A stretch of 64,000 nucleotides of DNA. Origin: Pleomorphomonas sp. T1.2MG-36 (GTDB lineage Bacteria; Pseudomonadota; Alphaproteobacteria; Rhizobiales; Pleomorphomonadaceae). The position numbers were made by a program, and so were the translations under genes. Positions 36,968 to 50,039 of the stretch are shown here, in pieces. Under the pieces are notes generated by a model. The model worked only from the letters and a program-made list of their open reading frames with translations, had not been told where the DNA came from and searched no databases. The stretch's first letter is position 1, and each line of letters starts with the position of its first letter. The DNA lies in the NCBI RefSeq assembly GCF_950100655.1, contig NZ_CATNLY010000023.1, positions 744,001 through 808,000 of the forward strand, given 5' to 3'.

Positions 36968-37666
36968 ATGGCACCGAGGTCAGAGACGGCGGAACGCAGT
37001 TGCATCGTGACACGCGTCGCGCAGCCGCCCGAGGGCCTTGTCCGTTTCGTCTGCGGGCCGGGCGGCGTGGTGGTGCCGGATGTGCGCGGCAACCTGCCGG
37101 GTCGTGGCGTCTGGGTGACCTGCCGCCGCGACGTGGTTGCCGAAGCGGTGCGCAAGAGGGCGTTTTCGCGTGGTCTCAAGGAAGAGGCCAAGACCGACGA
37201 CGAACTTCCGGAGCTGGTCGAGACACTGCTTCTCAGGGCGGCGCTGTCGGCGCTGTCCATGGCACGCAAGGCTGGCCTCGTGGTCACTGGCTTCGGTCAG
37301 GTAACCGATGCGGTCGGCAAGGGTGGTACCGTCGCCGTGGTGCACGCCCGCGAGGCGGCCGACGACGGCCGCCGCAAGATCGGACAGGCGATACGGCGGC
37401 GCTTCCGCGCTGCCGGCGCCGATGAAGATGCGAGTGAAACGCCCGGAAATGCGGCATTATGGCAACAACCGCCGCTTTCCGGCCCAAAGGTTATCGCCGG
37501 AATCTTCGCCTCGAGCGAAATGGATTTGGCATTGGGCGGCGCAAATGTGATACATGCTGCTCTGCTCGCCGGTGGGGCGAGCACCAGCTTCCTGAAATGC
37601 GCTGCAGCGCTAGCCCGTTACAGGGGCGAAGCGCCGGACACGGACTGGACAGCGAACCTTTCCTGA
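36968..37666 (+). CDS. ylxR: YlxR-L7Ae-like RNA-binding fusion protein
   Basis: The 232-residue protein has an N-terminal DUF448/YlxR domain (CIVTRVAQPPEGLVRFV, VVPDVRGNLPGRGVWVTC) and a C-terminal ribosomal-L7Ae-like domain (LSALSMARKAGLVVTGFGQV), the usual two-domain form in alphaproteobacteria. ATG 36968 follows AGAGGACG and begins right before the domain; ATG 36914, overlapping the nusA stop, is a longer alternative (250 residues). The precise role is unknown; it is always near nusA and infB and likely binds RNA. Confidence 0.9.
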   Translation: MAPRSETAERSCIVTRVAQPPEGLVRFVCGPGGVVVPDVRGNLPGRGVWVTCRRDVVAEAVRKRAFSRGLKEEAKTDDELPELVETLLLRAALSALSMARKAGLVVTGFGQVTDAVGKGGTVAVVHAREAADDGRRKIGQAIRRRFRAAGADEDASETPGNAALWQQPPLSGPKVIAGIFASSEMDLALGGANVIHAALLAGGASTSFLKCAAALARYRGEAPDTDWTANLS

Positions 37667-37739
37667 GGTTCGCCAATACGATTGGCCATTGCGCCGCCTT
37701 TGAAAGGCGCCGCGGCGGCCCGCGAGGATAGAGCACGGC

Positions 37740-40409
<2,670 letters not shown>

Positions 40410-40415
40410 TGACTG

Positions 40416-40450
40416 CCCGGCGTCCTCAGGGGCGCCGGGTAGGCTTTCTC
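40416..40450 (+). terminator. Terminator-like hairpin after infB
   Basis: CCCGGCG (40416-40422) pairs with CGCCGGG (40433-40439) around a 10-base loop, followed by TAGGCTTTCT. The T-run is weak, so read-through into the next gene is likely. Confidence 0.5.
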
Positions 40451-40461
40451 GACGGTAAGCC

Positions 40462-40974
40462 ATGACTGACGCCGCCGAATCCTCTTTTGCTGCACCGACA
40501 TCGCGCCGCTTCGTCTTCACGACGACGGAGGCTGACGCGTTGGCACTGGAAGCGGTTCTGAAACCGGCGGATCGTGGCTGGCGTTCGCTTCTCGGATACG
40601 CTTTCGCCCTGCCGCCCCTGGTCGCGGTCTCCTGGCTGACGCGAAATGCCGAGTGGCCGCTGTGGTTCGCCGCCTTCGGTGTCGCAGGGCTTGCAGCCTG
40701 GCAGTTATCGCGCTTCGTCCTCAAGGCCGAGCGGCAACGGGCGGCGCGGAACCATCCCGTCGGCAAGGGAGAGATCGACTTTGCCGATGATCGCCTCGAA
40801 GGCACGATCGGCGGCGTTGCGATCGACATCTCCTCGGTTTCCGCCCTTCGCGTCGAGACGGATGGCAGTCATCTCTTCCTTCTCGCCGAAGGGAAGCCGG
40901 CGGTGATCCTGCCGCGCGCAGCCTTTGCCGGCGCCGCGGACATGACGGCTTTCGCAGCGATGCTCAAAGAATAG
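40462..40974 (+). CDS. YcxB-like two-helix membrane protein
   Basis: The 170-residue protein has an N-terminal cytoplasmic stretch (FVFTTTEADALALEAVL), two adjacent hydrophobic segments (about residues 45-85) and a C-terminal beta-rich domain (GEIDFADDRLEGTIGG, FLLAEGKPAVILPRAAF). This arrangement fits the YcxB-like family, whose function is unknown. It sits between infB and rbfA, which are neighbours in many relatives. The start follows GACGGTAAGCC with no strong ribosome site. Confidence 0.6.
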   Translation: MTDAAESSFAAPTSRRFVFTTTEADALALEAVLKPADRGWRSLLGYAFALPPLVAVSWLTRNAEWPLWFAAFGVAGLAAWQLSRFVLKAERQRAARNHPVGKGEIDFADDRLEGTIGGVAIDISSVSALRVETDGSHLFLLAEGKPAVILPRAAFAGAADMTAFAAMLKE

Positions 40975-40984
40975 CCGAGCCGGG

Positions 40985-41012
40985 TTGAAGCAGCCCGCCG
41001 TGGATCTATTCT
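40985..41012 (+). promoter_or_regulatory. Predicted sigma-70 promoter of rbfA
   Basis: TTGAAG at 40985-40990 and TATTCT at 41007-41012 are 16 bases apart. It would give rbfA its own transcript now that it is separated from infB. Confidence 0.45.
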
Positions 41013-41091
41013 CTATGGTCCGAATTCCACGCCCTCCCCCAAAGATCGGATATCATCCGAGGGAAGAGGCGTCCAAACGAGGTTCTATATC

Positions 41092-41529
41092 ATGGTCCAG
41101 TACGGACAAAACCAGGGGCAGGCCCGTACCCCCTCCCAACGCCAGCTTCGCGTCGGCGAACTGGTTCGTCACTCTCTCGCCGAGATACTGGCGCGCGGCG
41201 AACTGATGGACGACGAAGTGGTCCGTTTGATGATCACCGTGCCGGAGGTGCGCGTCAGTCCCGACCTCCGCAACGCGACCGTCTACATCACGCCGCTTGG
41301 CGGCGGCGACCCGAAGAAGGCCGAAAAGGCGATGACCCGCAACGCCCGCTGGCTGCGCGGCCAGGTGGCGCACCGCATCAATCTCAAGTTCGCGCCTGAA
41401 CTCGTCTTCCGTTACGACGACCGCTTCGACGAAACCGCCCACATCGATGCGTTGTTGCACTCGCCCGACGTGGCGCGGGACCTCGACGAGGCCGATCGCC
41501 CCCACGACGACCAAGGCAAGGACGACTGA
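41092..41529 (+). CDS. rbfA: Ribosome-binding factor A
   Basis: The 145-residue KH-type protein is needed for 30S maturation and cold adaptation. It shows SQRQLRVGELVRHSLAEIL, VRVSPDLRNATVYI and ELVFRYDDRFDETAHIDALL. The C-terminus is acidic. It has a predicted promoter of its own and is followed after 95 bp by a GST-like gene instead of truB. Confidence 0.95.
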   Translation: MVQYGQNQGQARTPSQRQLRVGELVRHSLAEILARGELMDDEVVRLMITVPEVRVSPDLRNATVYITPLGGGDPKKAEKAMTRNARWLRGQVAHRINLKFAPELVFRYDDRFDETAHIDALLHSPDVARDLDEADRPHDDQGKDD

Positions 41530-41624
41530 CAGTTTCTGTCATGAGCGCAGCTGCCAGTTCCTGACGACAACAGGTTCGAAGCTCCACCGGCGCGCCGCCA
41601 GCGCGGCCGCACGGAGGGAACTTC

Positions 41625-42263
41625 ATGACCGACGACCGCATCACGTTTCATTACGCACCCCAAAGCCGAGCCTTTGGAACCAGAGTTCTTCTCGAAGAGC
41701 TCGGCGCGCCCTATGATCTTCATGTCCTGGATATCCGGACCGGCGAGCAGCTGAAGCCGGACTATCTTGCCGTGAATCCGATGGGCAAGGTACCGGCCAT
41801 CAGCCACAGGGGCGTCGTCGTGACGGAGCAGGCGGCCGTCGCTCTCTATCTCGGCGACCTGTTCTCCGGTGCGGGAATGGCGCCGACCGTCGACGACCCG
41901 CGTCGCGGTGCCTATCTGCGCTGGATGGTGTTCTACGGTTCCAGCTTCGAGCCGGCACTGGTGGACCACGCCATGAAGCGGCCGCCGCTGCCGCGCAACA
42001 ACGCTCCCTATGCCGACTACGAGACCGTGGTCGCCATCGTCAACGAGCAGGTCAGGCGCGCGTCGCCCTTCTGGCTCGGCGAGCAGTTCTCGGTGGCCGA
42101 TGTGCTGTGGGGCTCGGCGCTCCTCTGGGTCACCAGCTTCGGCATCTTCGAGAAGACGCCCGAAGTGGCCGCCTATGTCGAACGGGTGACCAGCCGGCCC
42201 GCATTCCGGAAGGCGCAGGCGGACGAAGCAGCGTTGATCGCCGCCCGCGACAGCGCAAGCTGA
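41625..42263 (+). CDS. Glutathione S-transferase family protein
   Basis: The 212-residue protein has a thioredoxin-like N-terminal domain (FHYAPQSRAFGTRVLLEELG, NPMGKVPAISHRGVVVTEQAAVALYL) with the cis-proline VPAI and the glutathione-binding TEQAA segment. The helical C-terminal domain contains FWLGEQFSVADVLWGSALLW. The substrate is unknown; many such proteins detoxify electrophiles or act in dehalogenation or isomerisation. It lies between rbfA and the convergent DMT gene, only 2 bp away. Confidence 0.9.
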   Translation: MTDDRITFHYAPQSRAFGTRVLLEELGAPYDLHVLDIRTGEQLKPDYLAVNPMGKVPAISHRGVVVTEQAAVALYLGDLFSGAGMAPTVDDPRRGAYLRWMVFYGSSFEPALVDHAMKRPPLPRNNAPYADYETVVAIVNEQVRRASPFWLGEQFSVADVLWGSALLWVTSFGIFEKTPEVAAYVERVTSRPAFRKAQADEAALIAARDSAS

Positions 42264-42265
42264 CA

Positions 42266-43099
42266 TCAGAAGAGGCGGAGGGCACCCACGCCAGCCATCA
42301 CCAGCAGGGCGGCGGCGATGCGCCGCCCGCCAACCTTTTCGCCGAAAACCAAGTGCGACAGCACAAGTGCAAAGACGATCGACGTCTCGCGCAGCGCGGC
42401 AACCGGCGCAACGGGCGCTCGCGTCATCGCCCAAAGGGCGACGCCGTAGGAAAGTGTCGTCGCCGCACCGCCGACAAGCCCCAGGCCCAACGTGCGTCCG
42501 TCGAGTCGCGGCCGCGCGCGCCCGGCGAAAACCAAGGCCAGGGTGACCACACCCGTCAGCACGGCCAGCAGCAACGCGTAGGCCACCGGCGCGCCGGAAA
42601 GGCGTACGCCGCTCGCATCCACCAGGGTATAGGAAGCAATGATCATGGCGTTGCAAAGCGCGGTAATGCCTCCGGCAGCGCCCAATGGCTGGCGAAACGC
42701 CCCGAGAGCGAGTGCCCCGATACCGGCGGAGATCAGCCCGATGGCCATCCACTGCCCGCTCCTCAGGGTTTCGCCGAAGACCAGAGCGCCGGACAGGGCC
42801 ACCACAAGCGGAGCCGCACCACGCATCAGGGGGTAGGCGAGACTCATGTCGGCGATGCGATAGGCCCGGGCGATCAGCAGGTAGTAGACGCTTTGGAGAA
42901 GCACCGAAGCGCCCAGAAACGGCCAGCTGTCCGGCGCCGGCAGCGGCAGAAACGGAAGGATCGAGGCGGCGACGATCGCGGCGCCGAGTGCAACGGACAC
43001 CGTCATGGCGAGCTTATCGGCGGCGCCCTTGACGAGAACGTTCCAGCCAGCATGGACCAAGGCTGCGGCCAGAACGGCTGCGAAGACGCCGAGCGACAT
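42266..43099 (-). CDS. DMT/EamA-family membrane transporter
   Basis: The 277-residue protein is almost entirely hydrophobic, with about ten membrane segments arranged as two EamA repeats (GWNVLVKGAADKLAM in the first; ALRETSIVFALVLSHLVFGE in the second). EamA proteins export amino acids and other small metabolites; the substrate is not predictable. It is the only minus-strand gene within the infB-pnp stretch, convergent with the GST-like gene and divergent from truB. Confidence 0.88.
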   Translation of the reverse strand: MSLGVFAAVLAAALVHAGWNVLVKGAADKLAMTVSVALGAAIVAASILPFLPLPAPDSWPFLGASVLLQSVYYLLIARAYRIADMSLAYPLMRGAAPLVVALSGALVFGETLRSGQWMAIGLISAGIGALALGAFRQPLGAAGGITALCNAMIIASYTLVDASGVRLSGAPVAYALLLAVLTGVVTLALVFAGRARPRLDGRTLGLGLVGGAATTLSYGVALWAMTRAPVAPVAALRETSIVFALVLSHLVFGEKVGGRRIAAALLVMAGVGALRLF

Positions 43100-43284
43100 C
43101 TGGGCTCCTGAAGATTCGTCTTTGACGGCGCCGGCACCATTTCACGATCGTCGCGCCGCCGCAATCTTCGGGCCTTGCCTTCACAGGCCCTCCGGTGTAG
43201 GAGCGGCGCCTTCCGGACGAAATGTCCGCCGTCTCTTCCGCCGCTTCGGGTTCCACCCCCGGCCGGCGTACGCAGGAATCAGGT

Positions 43285-44196
43285 ATGGCTCGCAAGAAAA
43301 AAGGCACGGTCCACGGCTGGGTGGTGCTCGACAAGCCCTATGGCATGACGTCGACGCAGGCGGTAGGCGCCATGAAGCGCATCTTCGGCACGCCCAAGGC
43401 GGGACATGCTGGCACGCTCGACCCGCTCGCGTCCGGCATGCTGCCGATCGCCCTGGGCGAGGCGACCAAGACCGTGCCCTACGTGATGGACGGCGACAAG
43501 TTCTACCGCTTCACCGTACGTTGGGGCGCGGAAACCTCGACCGACGACGCCGAGGGCGAGGTGGTGCGGGCGTCCGATCATCGGCCGACAGCCGAGGACA
43601 TCGACGCCGTGCTCAACGAGTTCGAGGGCGAGATTCTCCAGACGCCCCCTGCTTTCTCGGCGATCAAGGTCGACGGCGAGCGCGCCTATGACCTCGCCCG
43701 CGCCGGCGAAACCGTCGAGCTGGAAGCGAGACCGGTCACTGTTCACCGACTCGATCTGATCGACTGCCCCGATGCGGATACCGCCATCTTCGAGGCCGAG
43801 TGCGGCAAGGGAACCTACGTTCGCGCCATCGCCCGAGACATGGGGCGACGGCTCGGTACGGCCGGCCATGTCATCGAACTCCGGCGGCTCGCCGTCGGAC
43901 CGTTCGGTGAAGAAGACATGGTCAGCCTCGATGCGTTGCAGGCGGCGCTCGAGGCGGACGGCGACGCGCTGTCTTTATTGACGCCGATCGAGGCTGCTCT
44001 CGCCAACCTGCCGCAGCTCGACGTGACCTCCGACCAGGCTGTCCGGCTCAGGAATGGAAATCCGGTTCTACTGCGCGGCCGTGACGCGCCGGTCGAAGAG
44101 GACGCCGTCGGCGTGTTCGAGCGTGGCCGGCTGATGGCGATCGCCAAAGTGGAGCATGGCGAGCTGAAACCGGTCCGCCTGATCCTGCCGGATTGA
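43285..44196 (+). CDS. truB: tRNA pseudouridine-55 synthase (TruB)
   Basis: The 303-residue enzyme makes pseudouridine 55 in the T-loop. The catalytic aspartate is D46 in [15 protein letters not shown], and [13 protein letters not shown] marks the second family motif. ATG 43285 (MARKKKG) follows AGGAATCAGGT; the open frame upstream to 43222 is unsupported. It is followed by rpsO and pnp. Confidence 0.95.
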   Translation: MARKKKGTVHGWVVLDKPYGMTSTQAVGAMKRIFGTPKAGHAGTLDPLASGMLPIALGEATKTVPYVMDGDKFYRFTVRWGAETSTDDAEGEVVRASDHRPTAEDIDAVLNEFEGEILQTPPAFSAIKVDGERAYDLARAGETVELEARPVTVHRLDLIDCPDADTAIFEAECGKGTYVRAIARDMGRRLGTAGHVIELRRLAVGPFGEEDMVSLDALQAALEADGDALSLLTPIEAALANLPQLDVTSDQAVRLRNGNPVLLRGRDAPVEEDAVGVFERGRLMAIAKVEHGELKPVRLILPD

Positions 44197-44260
44197 CGCC
44201 CGCTGCTGTCCCGGCTCCGGATTGCCGCTGGCATTCGGACCCATTTTCCTGTAGAGAAAC

Positions 44261-44322
44261 CGCAACCTGATCATACAGGTTGCGCCGACCCGGCTGGACG
44301 ACATCCCGGCCGGGCCATTTTT
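44261..44322 (+). ncRNA. rpsO leader with two hairpins, the second terminator-like
   Basis: CGCAACCTG (44261-44269) pairs with CAGGTTGCG (44276-44284). A second stem, CCCGGCTGG (44289-44297) with CCGGCCGGG (44306-44314), is followed by CCATTTTT. These could form an attenuator between truB and rpsO or an S15-binding leader. S15 feedback on its own mRNA is known from several phyla with unrelated structures. Confidence 0.5.
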
Positions 44323-44347
44323 GTTATCCAACGACAAGGAGTCACCG

Positions 44348-44617
44348 ATGTCGATCACTGCCGAGCGCAAGGCCGCTCTCATCAAGGAATACGCGACCCT
44401 CGAGGGCGACACCGGTTCGCCGGAAGTCCAGGTGGCGATCCTTTCCGAGCGCATCGCCAACCTCACCGAGCACTTCAAGAGCCACGCCAAGGACAACCAC
44501 TCCCGCCGCGGCCTTCTGAAGCTGGTGAGCCAGCGTCGTCAGCTTCTGGACTACCTGAAGCGCAAGGACGTCTCGCGTTATACCGCGCTGATCAGCCGCC
44601 TCGGCCTGCGCCGCTGA
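44348..44617 (+). CDS. rpsO: 30S ribosomal protein S15
   Basis: The 89-residue length is exact for bacterial S15. It shows [38 protein letters not shown] (16S rRNA-binding residues) and [11 protein letters not shown]15 is a primary 16S rRNA binder in the 30S platform. AAGGAG lies 8 bases before the ATG. It precedes pnp as in many proteobacteria. Confidence 0.98.
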   Translation: MSITAERKAALIKEYATLEGDTGSPEVQVAILSERIANLTEHFKSHAKDNHSRRGLLKLVSQRRQLLDYLKRKDVSRYTALISRLGLRR

Positions 44618-44889
44618 CGGTTTGCCGGAGGGGCGGTCCGCCGCCCTTCCCCTTCGCCGCTTCGGTCCTCCGAGGCGGCTCCGGTTTCCCGCCCTGAGAC
44701 GAGGGCGTGGGTCCGCCCGCAGAAGCGGGCAAGAACGACAGGCGCCGTCGCCCCGCCGGGGCGAGCGCCGCTCCGGCGTGTTCCGCACCCTGGGGCAGGA
44801 TTGCCAGACGCTCGCCTCGCCTGGAGAGGAGCGTCTCGTCGTCTTGCCCGTGGGCCGCGCGCCGGACCAGACAAGAACGGAACAAACGC
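44618..44889 (+). ncRNA. Hairpin-rich leader of pnp
   Basis: This 272-base rpsO-pnp gap has no gene but several strong stems: GCCCGC/GCGGGC (44715-44730), TCGCCCC/GGGGCGA (44748-44764) and GACGCTC/GAGCGTC (44807-44835). In E. coli, RNase III and PNPase control pnp through a stem-loop leader; a similar role is plausible here. Confidence 0.5.
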
Positions 44890-47028
<2,139 letters not shown>

Positions 47029-47053
47029 CGTCCGCTTCCGGCAAAGACGTTGG

Positions 47054-47084
47054 CGGCCGGCGGGTATTCCCCGCCGGCCGTTTT
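47054..47084 (+). terminator. Intrinsic terminator after pnp
   Basis: A perfect 11-bp stem (CGGCCGGCGGG at 47054-47064 with its complement at 47070-47080) encloses a 5-base loop and is followed by TTTT. Confidence 0.93.
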
Positions 47085-47201
47085 CATATCGGCGGTCTTG
47101 TTGCCTTTGGAGCGACCCGCACTTGACAGCAGGCCGCCACTGGCTCTTGATGCGCGCCGACGAACGCGCCGCCGAAGCGGCTGCATCCAGGACGCCATTC
47201 C

Positions 47202-47477
47202 ATGCTGGTCAAGACCGACGATCTGCCCCACGAAGTTCGCTACACCAAGACCGACGCCGTCATTTCCGCGATCGGGGCGACCCTGCTGATCGTCTCCGAA
47301 ATGCTGGGCGCCATCGTCGCCTTTGCCTGGGCGGTCGGCAGCATGCTCGGGCTTAGCGAGACGCCGATCCTGATCTTCGTCGGCGTCATGGCCGTTCCAG
47401 GTCTGATCCTGTCCGCGACACTTACGCGTCGCATCCTGCGTGTCGAGCACTCCCTGCGGGACAGCGGAAGCTTCTGA
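47202..47477 (+). CDS. Small two-helix membrane protein of unknown function
   Basis: The 91-residue protein has a short hydrophilic N-terminus and two hydrophobic stretches (about residues 19-46 and 54-72), then a charged C-terminus (TRRILRVEHSLRDSGSF). I do not recognise the family. It is flanked by a terminator on each side and therefore probably stands alone; no strong ribosome site precedes the ATG. Confidence 0.6.
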   Translation: MLVKTDDLPHEVRYTKTDAVISAIGATLLIVSEMLGAIVAFAWAVGSMLGLSETPILIFVGVMAVPGLILSATLTRRILRVEHSLRDSGSF

Positions 47478-47502
47478 ACGTTCGAACGACGTTTCCGATT
47501 TC

Positions 47503-47529
47503 GGGCGTGGCGATTGCCGCGCCCTTTTT
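47503..47529 (+). terminator. Intrinsic terminator after the small membrane protein
   Basis: GGGCGTGGC (47503-47511) pairs with GCCGCGCCC (47516-47524) around GATT with one G-U pair, followed by TTTTT. Confidence 0.9.
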
Positions 47530-47663
47530 GTTTTTGGCCTGATCCCGTCTTCTCCTCGCGCGCCGATGACCGAAGGCACTTTCGGCGTGGGAAGTTATGA
47601 CCAGGCCGGCAACCATTCGCTTACCGAAGGCAGCGCTTTGGTAGAATCGGTCGAATGTCCACG

Positions 47664-47691
47664 TTGTCATAGGCCGAAAACGTGCTATTTC
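47664..47691 (+). promoter_or_regulatory. Possible promoter of the 106-residue orphan gene
   Basis: TTGTCA at 47664-47669 and TATTTC at 47686-47691 are 16 bases apart, about 36 bases before the ATG at 47728. Confidence 0.3.
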
Positions 47692-47727
47692 CGCAGCTGT
47701 AGGGTGGCCCTGCGAAAGGAGAGAGCG

Positions 47728-48048
47728 ATGATTTTTCCCCGAGAGCTCGTCGCTAGAATCGACGCCAGTCTAATCCGTAGCCAGATTTCTCAGGCGCCCT
47801 CGGATGGTCTCGAAGAGATCGCGACCGTGGCACTGGGGTTGGCCAAGGGTGACCGGGATGTGGCTCGCGGGCTCATCCTCAACGACTTCGAAGACTGGCT
47901 GTCGCGCACAGGGCGCCTGAACTCCAGCTACAGCTTCGCAAGCTACCCTCAGTTCCGAAAGGGCAAGAGGCGCGCAAGCCTGTTCGGCGCGCAGGCCTGG
48001 ACCTATCTGCTGCCCAAGCGCACCATCTCCCTGCGTCACTATGCGTGA
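47728..48048 (+). CDS. Hypothetical 106-residue protein
   Basis: The gene is supported by AAAGGAG 8 bases before the ATG and a promoter-like pair upstream. The protein is soluble, starts MIFPRELVARIDASLI, is acidic in the middle (LEEIATVALGLAKGDRDVARGLILN is split by helices) and basic and aromatic at the end (FRKGKRRASLFG, WTYLLPKRTISL). I do not recognise the family. It ends 3 bp from the convergent ABC permease gene. The open frame extends upstream to 47440 but crosses a terminator, so that part is unlikely to be coding. Confidence 0.6.
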   Translation: MIFPRELVARIDASLIRSQISQAPSDGLEEIATVALGLAKGDRDVARGLILNDFEDWLSRTGRLNSSYSFASYPQFRKGKRRASLFGAQAWTYLLPKRTISLRHYA

Positions 48049-48051
48049 CCA

Positions 48052-48993
48052 TCAGCGCTCGCCGCGCCTGTAGGGCTGCATCAGCGCCTGCGGAACGCGC
48101 GCGCGCCGCGCCATGACGCACAGGGCAGCGATCGACAGGATGTAGGGCGTCATCAGGAACACTTGGTAAGGTACCCCATCGACCGCAGTCTGCAGACGCA
48201 GCTGAAACGCATCGAAGAAGGCGAACAGCAGCGCACCAAACAAGGCCCGTCCCGGCCGCCATGAGGCGAAGACGACGAGGGCGATGCAGATCCAGCCGCG
48301 CCCCTGCACCATAGTCGGGAAAAAACTGTTGAAGGCCGACAGCGTGAGGAAGGCTCCTCCCACCGCCATCAGCGCCGATCCGGCGATGACCGCGCCATAG
48401 CGCACCGCCATGGGGTTGACACCCTGTGCCTCGGCGGCGTGCGGGTTTTCGCCGGTCATGCGGATGGCAAGGCCAAGCGGCGTTCGAAAGACGACATAGG
48501 CCAGAACAAGCGACAGCAGCAGGGCAAGATAGGTCGGCGGCGTCTGGGTCGACAGCACGGGGCCGACGAAAGGGATCTCGGCCAGGACAGGCACGTTGAC
48601 GGGCGCGAAAGGCTCGATGGTCGGAGGGCTACCGGCGAGCGGCACGATCAGGCGAAAGAGATAGTAGCTGAAGCTCGAGGCGAACAGCGTGACGCCCAGG
48701 CCCGACACGTGCTGGGAAAGCCCAAGCGTCACGGTGAGCGACGCATGAAGCAGACCGAAGGCGGCGCCGGCGATCGCGGCGACCAGAAGTCCCGTCCAGA
48801 GATCGGCGCCGTGGTAGACGGCGAGCCAGCCGATCATGGCGCCGAAAGTCATGATGCCTTCGATGCCGAGGTTGAGCACGCCTGCCCGCTCGCAAAGCAA
48901 GGCCCCGAGCGTGCCGAAGATCAATGGCGTGGCGATCCGAAGCACCGCCGCCCAGAGGCCGGCCGAGGCGACGATATCGAGAACGGTGCTCAT
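48052..48993 (-). CDS. BMP-type ABC importer permease (NupQ/YufQ type)
   Basis: The 313-residue permease of the BPD_transp_2 family has about eight to ten membrane segments and the family segment LNLGIEGIMTFGAMIG near residues 40-55. It is the second permease of a basic-membrane-protein type importer, a group that takes up nucleosides, purines and related compounds. Its start overlaps the first permease stop by 4 bases. It is the last gene of the operon. Confidence 0.9.
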   Translation of the reverse strand: MSTVLDIVASAGLWAAVLRIATPLIFGTLGALLCERAGVLNLGIEGIMTFGAMIGWLAVYHGADLWTGLLVAAIAGAAFGLLHASLTVTLGLSQHVSGLGVTLFASSFSYYLFRLIVPLAGSPPTIEPFAPVNVPVLAEIPFVGPVLSTQTPPTYLALLLSLVLAYVVFRTPLGLAIRMTGENPHAAEAQGVNPMAVRYGAVIAGSALMAVGGAFLTLSAFNSFFPTMVQGRGWICIALVVFASWRPGRALFGALLFAFFDAFQLRLQTAVDGVPYQVFLMTPYILSIAALCVMARRARVPQALMQPYRRGER

Positions 48994-50039
48994 CGGCGTA
49001 TCCTGTACTGGGCGAAAAACACCGCCACCAGCATGGTGATCAACGACAGTGCGACGGTGACGTCGGCAATGTAGGTCGGGATTTTCAACGCCCGGCTCAT
49101 GCCATCGGCACCGACGAACATGGTGGCCGTGAACAACGCTGCCAGCACGACGCCTAGGGGATGGAGCCCAGCCAGCATGGCGACGACGATGCCCGAATAG
49201 CCGAAGCCGGGCGACAGGTCAGTGGTGACGTAGCCCTTGACGCCCATGACTTCGACGGCCCCGGCGAGGCCGGCGAGACCTCCTGAGAGGCAGGCAACGA
49301 AGAACAGCGTTCTGGCGAGCGGCACGCCGGCAAAGACGGCGCCTTCGGGACTGAGGCCGGCGGCGCGCGATTTCAGGCCGAACACCGTGCGGCTCTGTAC
49401 GAAGTGGACGACAAAGGCGAGGGCGACAGCGATGCCGAAGCCCCAGTGCAGGCGCGAGCGGGCCACCAGCTTGGGCAGCATTGCCACGTCGGGCACCGAC
49501 TGACTTTGCGGCCAGCCGAAGGCCAGGGGGTCCTTGAGCGGCCCGTCGATCAGCATGGAAACCAGGAGCACGGCGACGAAGTTGAGCAGCAGGCTCGTCA
49601 CCACCTCGTCGACGGAAAATCTCAGTCGCAGCCATAACGGGACGATCAGGAGCACCATACCGGCAATGGCTCCGACGACCAGCAGCAGGGGGATCGACAG
49701 ATAACCGGGCGCGCCGACCAAAAACTGGGATCCGACCGCCGCCACGGCGATAGCGCCCAGATAGAATTGCCCCTCACCGCCGATGTTCCAGACGCGGGCC
49801 CGGAAGGCGACGGCGGCGGCGAGACCGGTGAGCATCAGCGGCGTCGCTCGCGTCAGGGTCTCGGTGGCCGACAGGCGGGAGCCGAAGGCTCCGACAAGGA
49901 TGCGCCAGTAGGCTTCAAGAACCGGAGCACCGGCAGCGGCGATCAACAGGCCGGAGAGGGCCAGGGCGGCTACGATGGCGAGAAGCGGCGTCAGGATGAT
50001 CAAGGCGAGCGGGCGATGCTCGCGGCGTTCGAAGCGCAT
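48990..50039 (-). CDS. BMP-type ABC importer permease (NupP/YufP type)
   Basis: The 349-residue permease has about ten membrane segments and the conserved NIGGEGQFYLGAI motif near residues 90-102, typical of YufP/NupP. It shares its start with the last base of the ATPase gene (overlap at 50039), which implies translational coupling. Confidence 0.92.
   Translation of the reverse strand: MRFERREHRPLALIILTPLLAIVAALALSGLLIAAAGAPVLEAYWRILVGAFGSRLSATETLTRATPLMLTGLAAAVAFRARVWNIGGEGQFYLGAIAVAAVGSQFLVGAPGYLSIPLLLVVGAIAGMVLLIVPLWLRLRFSVDEVVTSLLLNFVAVLLVSMLIDGPLKDPLAFGWPQSQSVPDVAMLPKLVARSRLHWGFGIAVALAFVVHFVQSRTVFGLKSRAAGLSPEGAVFAGVPLARTLFFVACLSGGLAGLAGAVEVMGVKGYVTTDLSPGFGYSGIVVAMLAGLHPLGVVLAALFTATMFVGADGMSRALKIPTYIADVTVALSLITMLVAVFFAQYRIRR

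Noticed and set aside
47440..47727. Longer version of the 106-residue orphan protein
   Set aside because: The extended frame overlaps the preceding gene and runs through a strong terminator hairpin; the internal ATG at 47728 has a good ribosome site.
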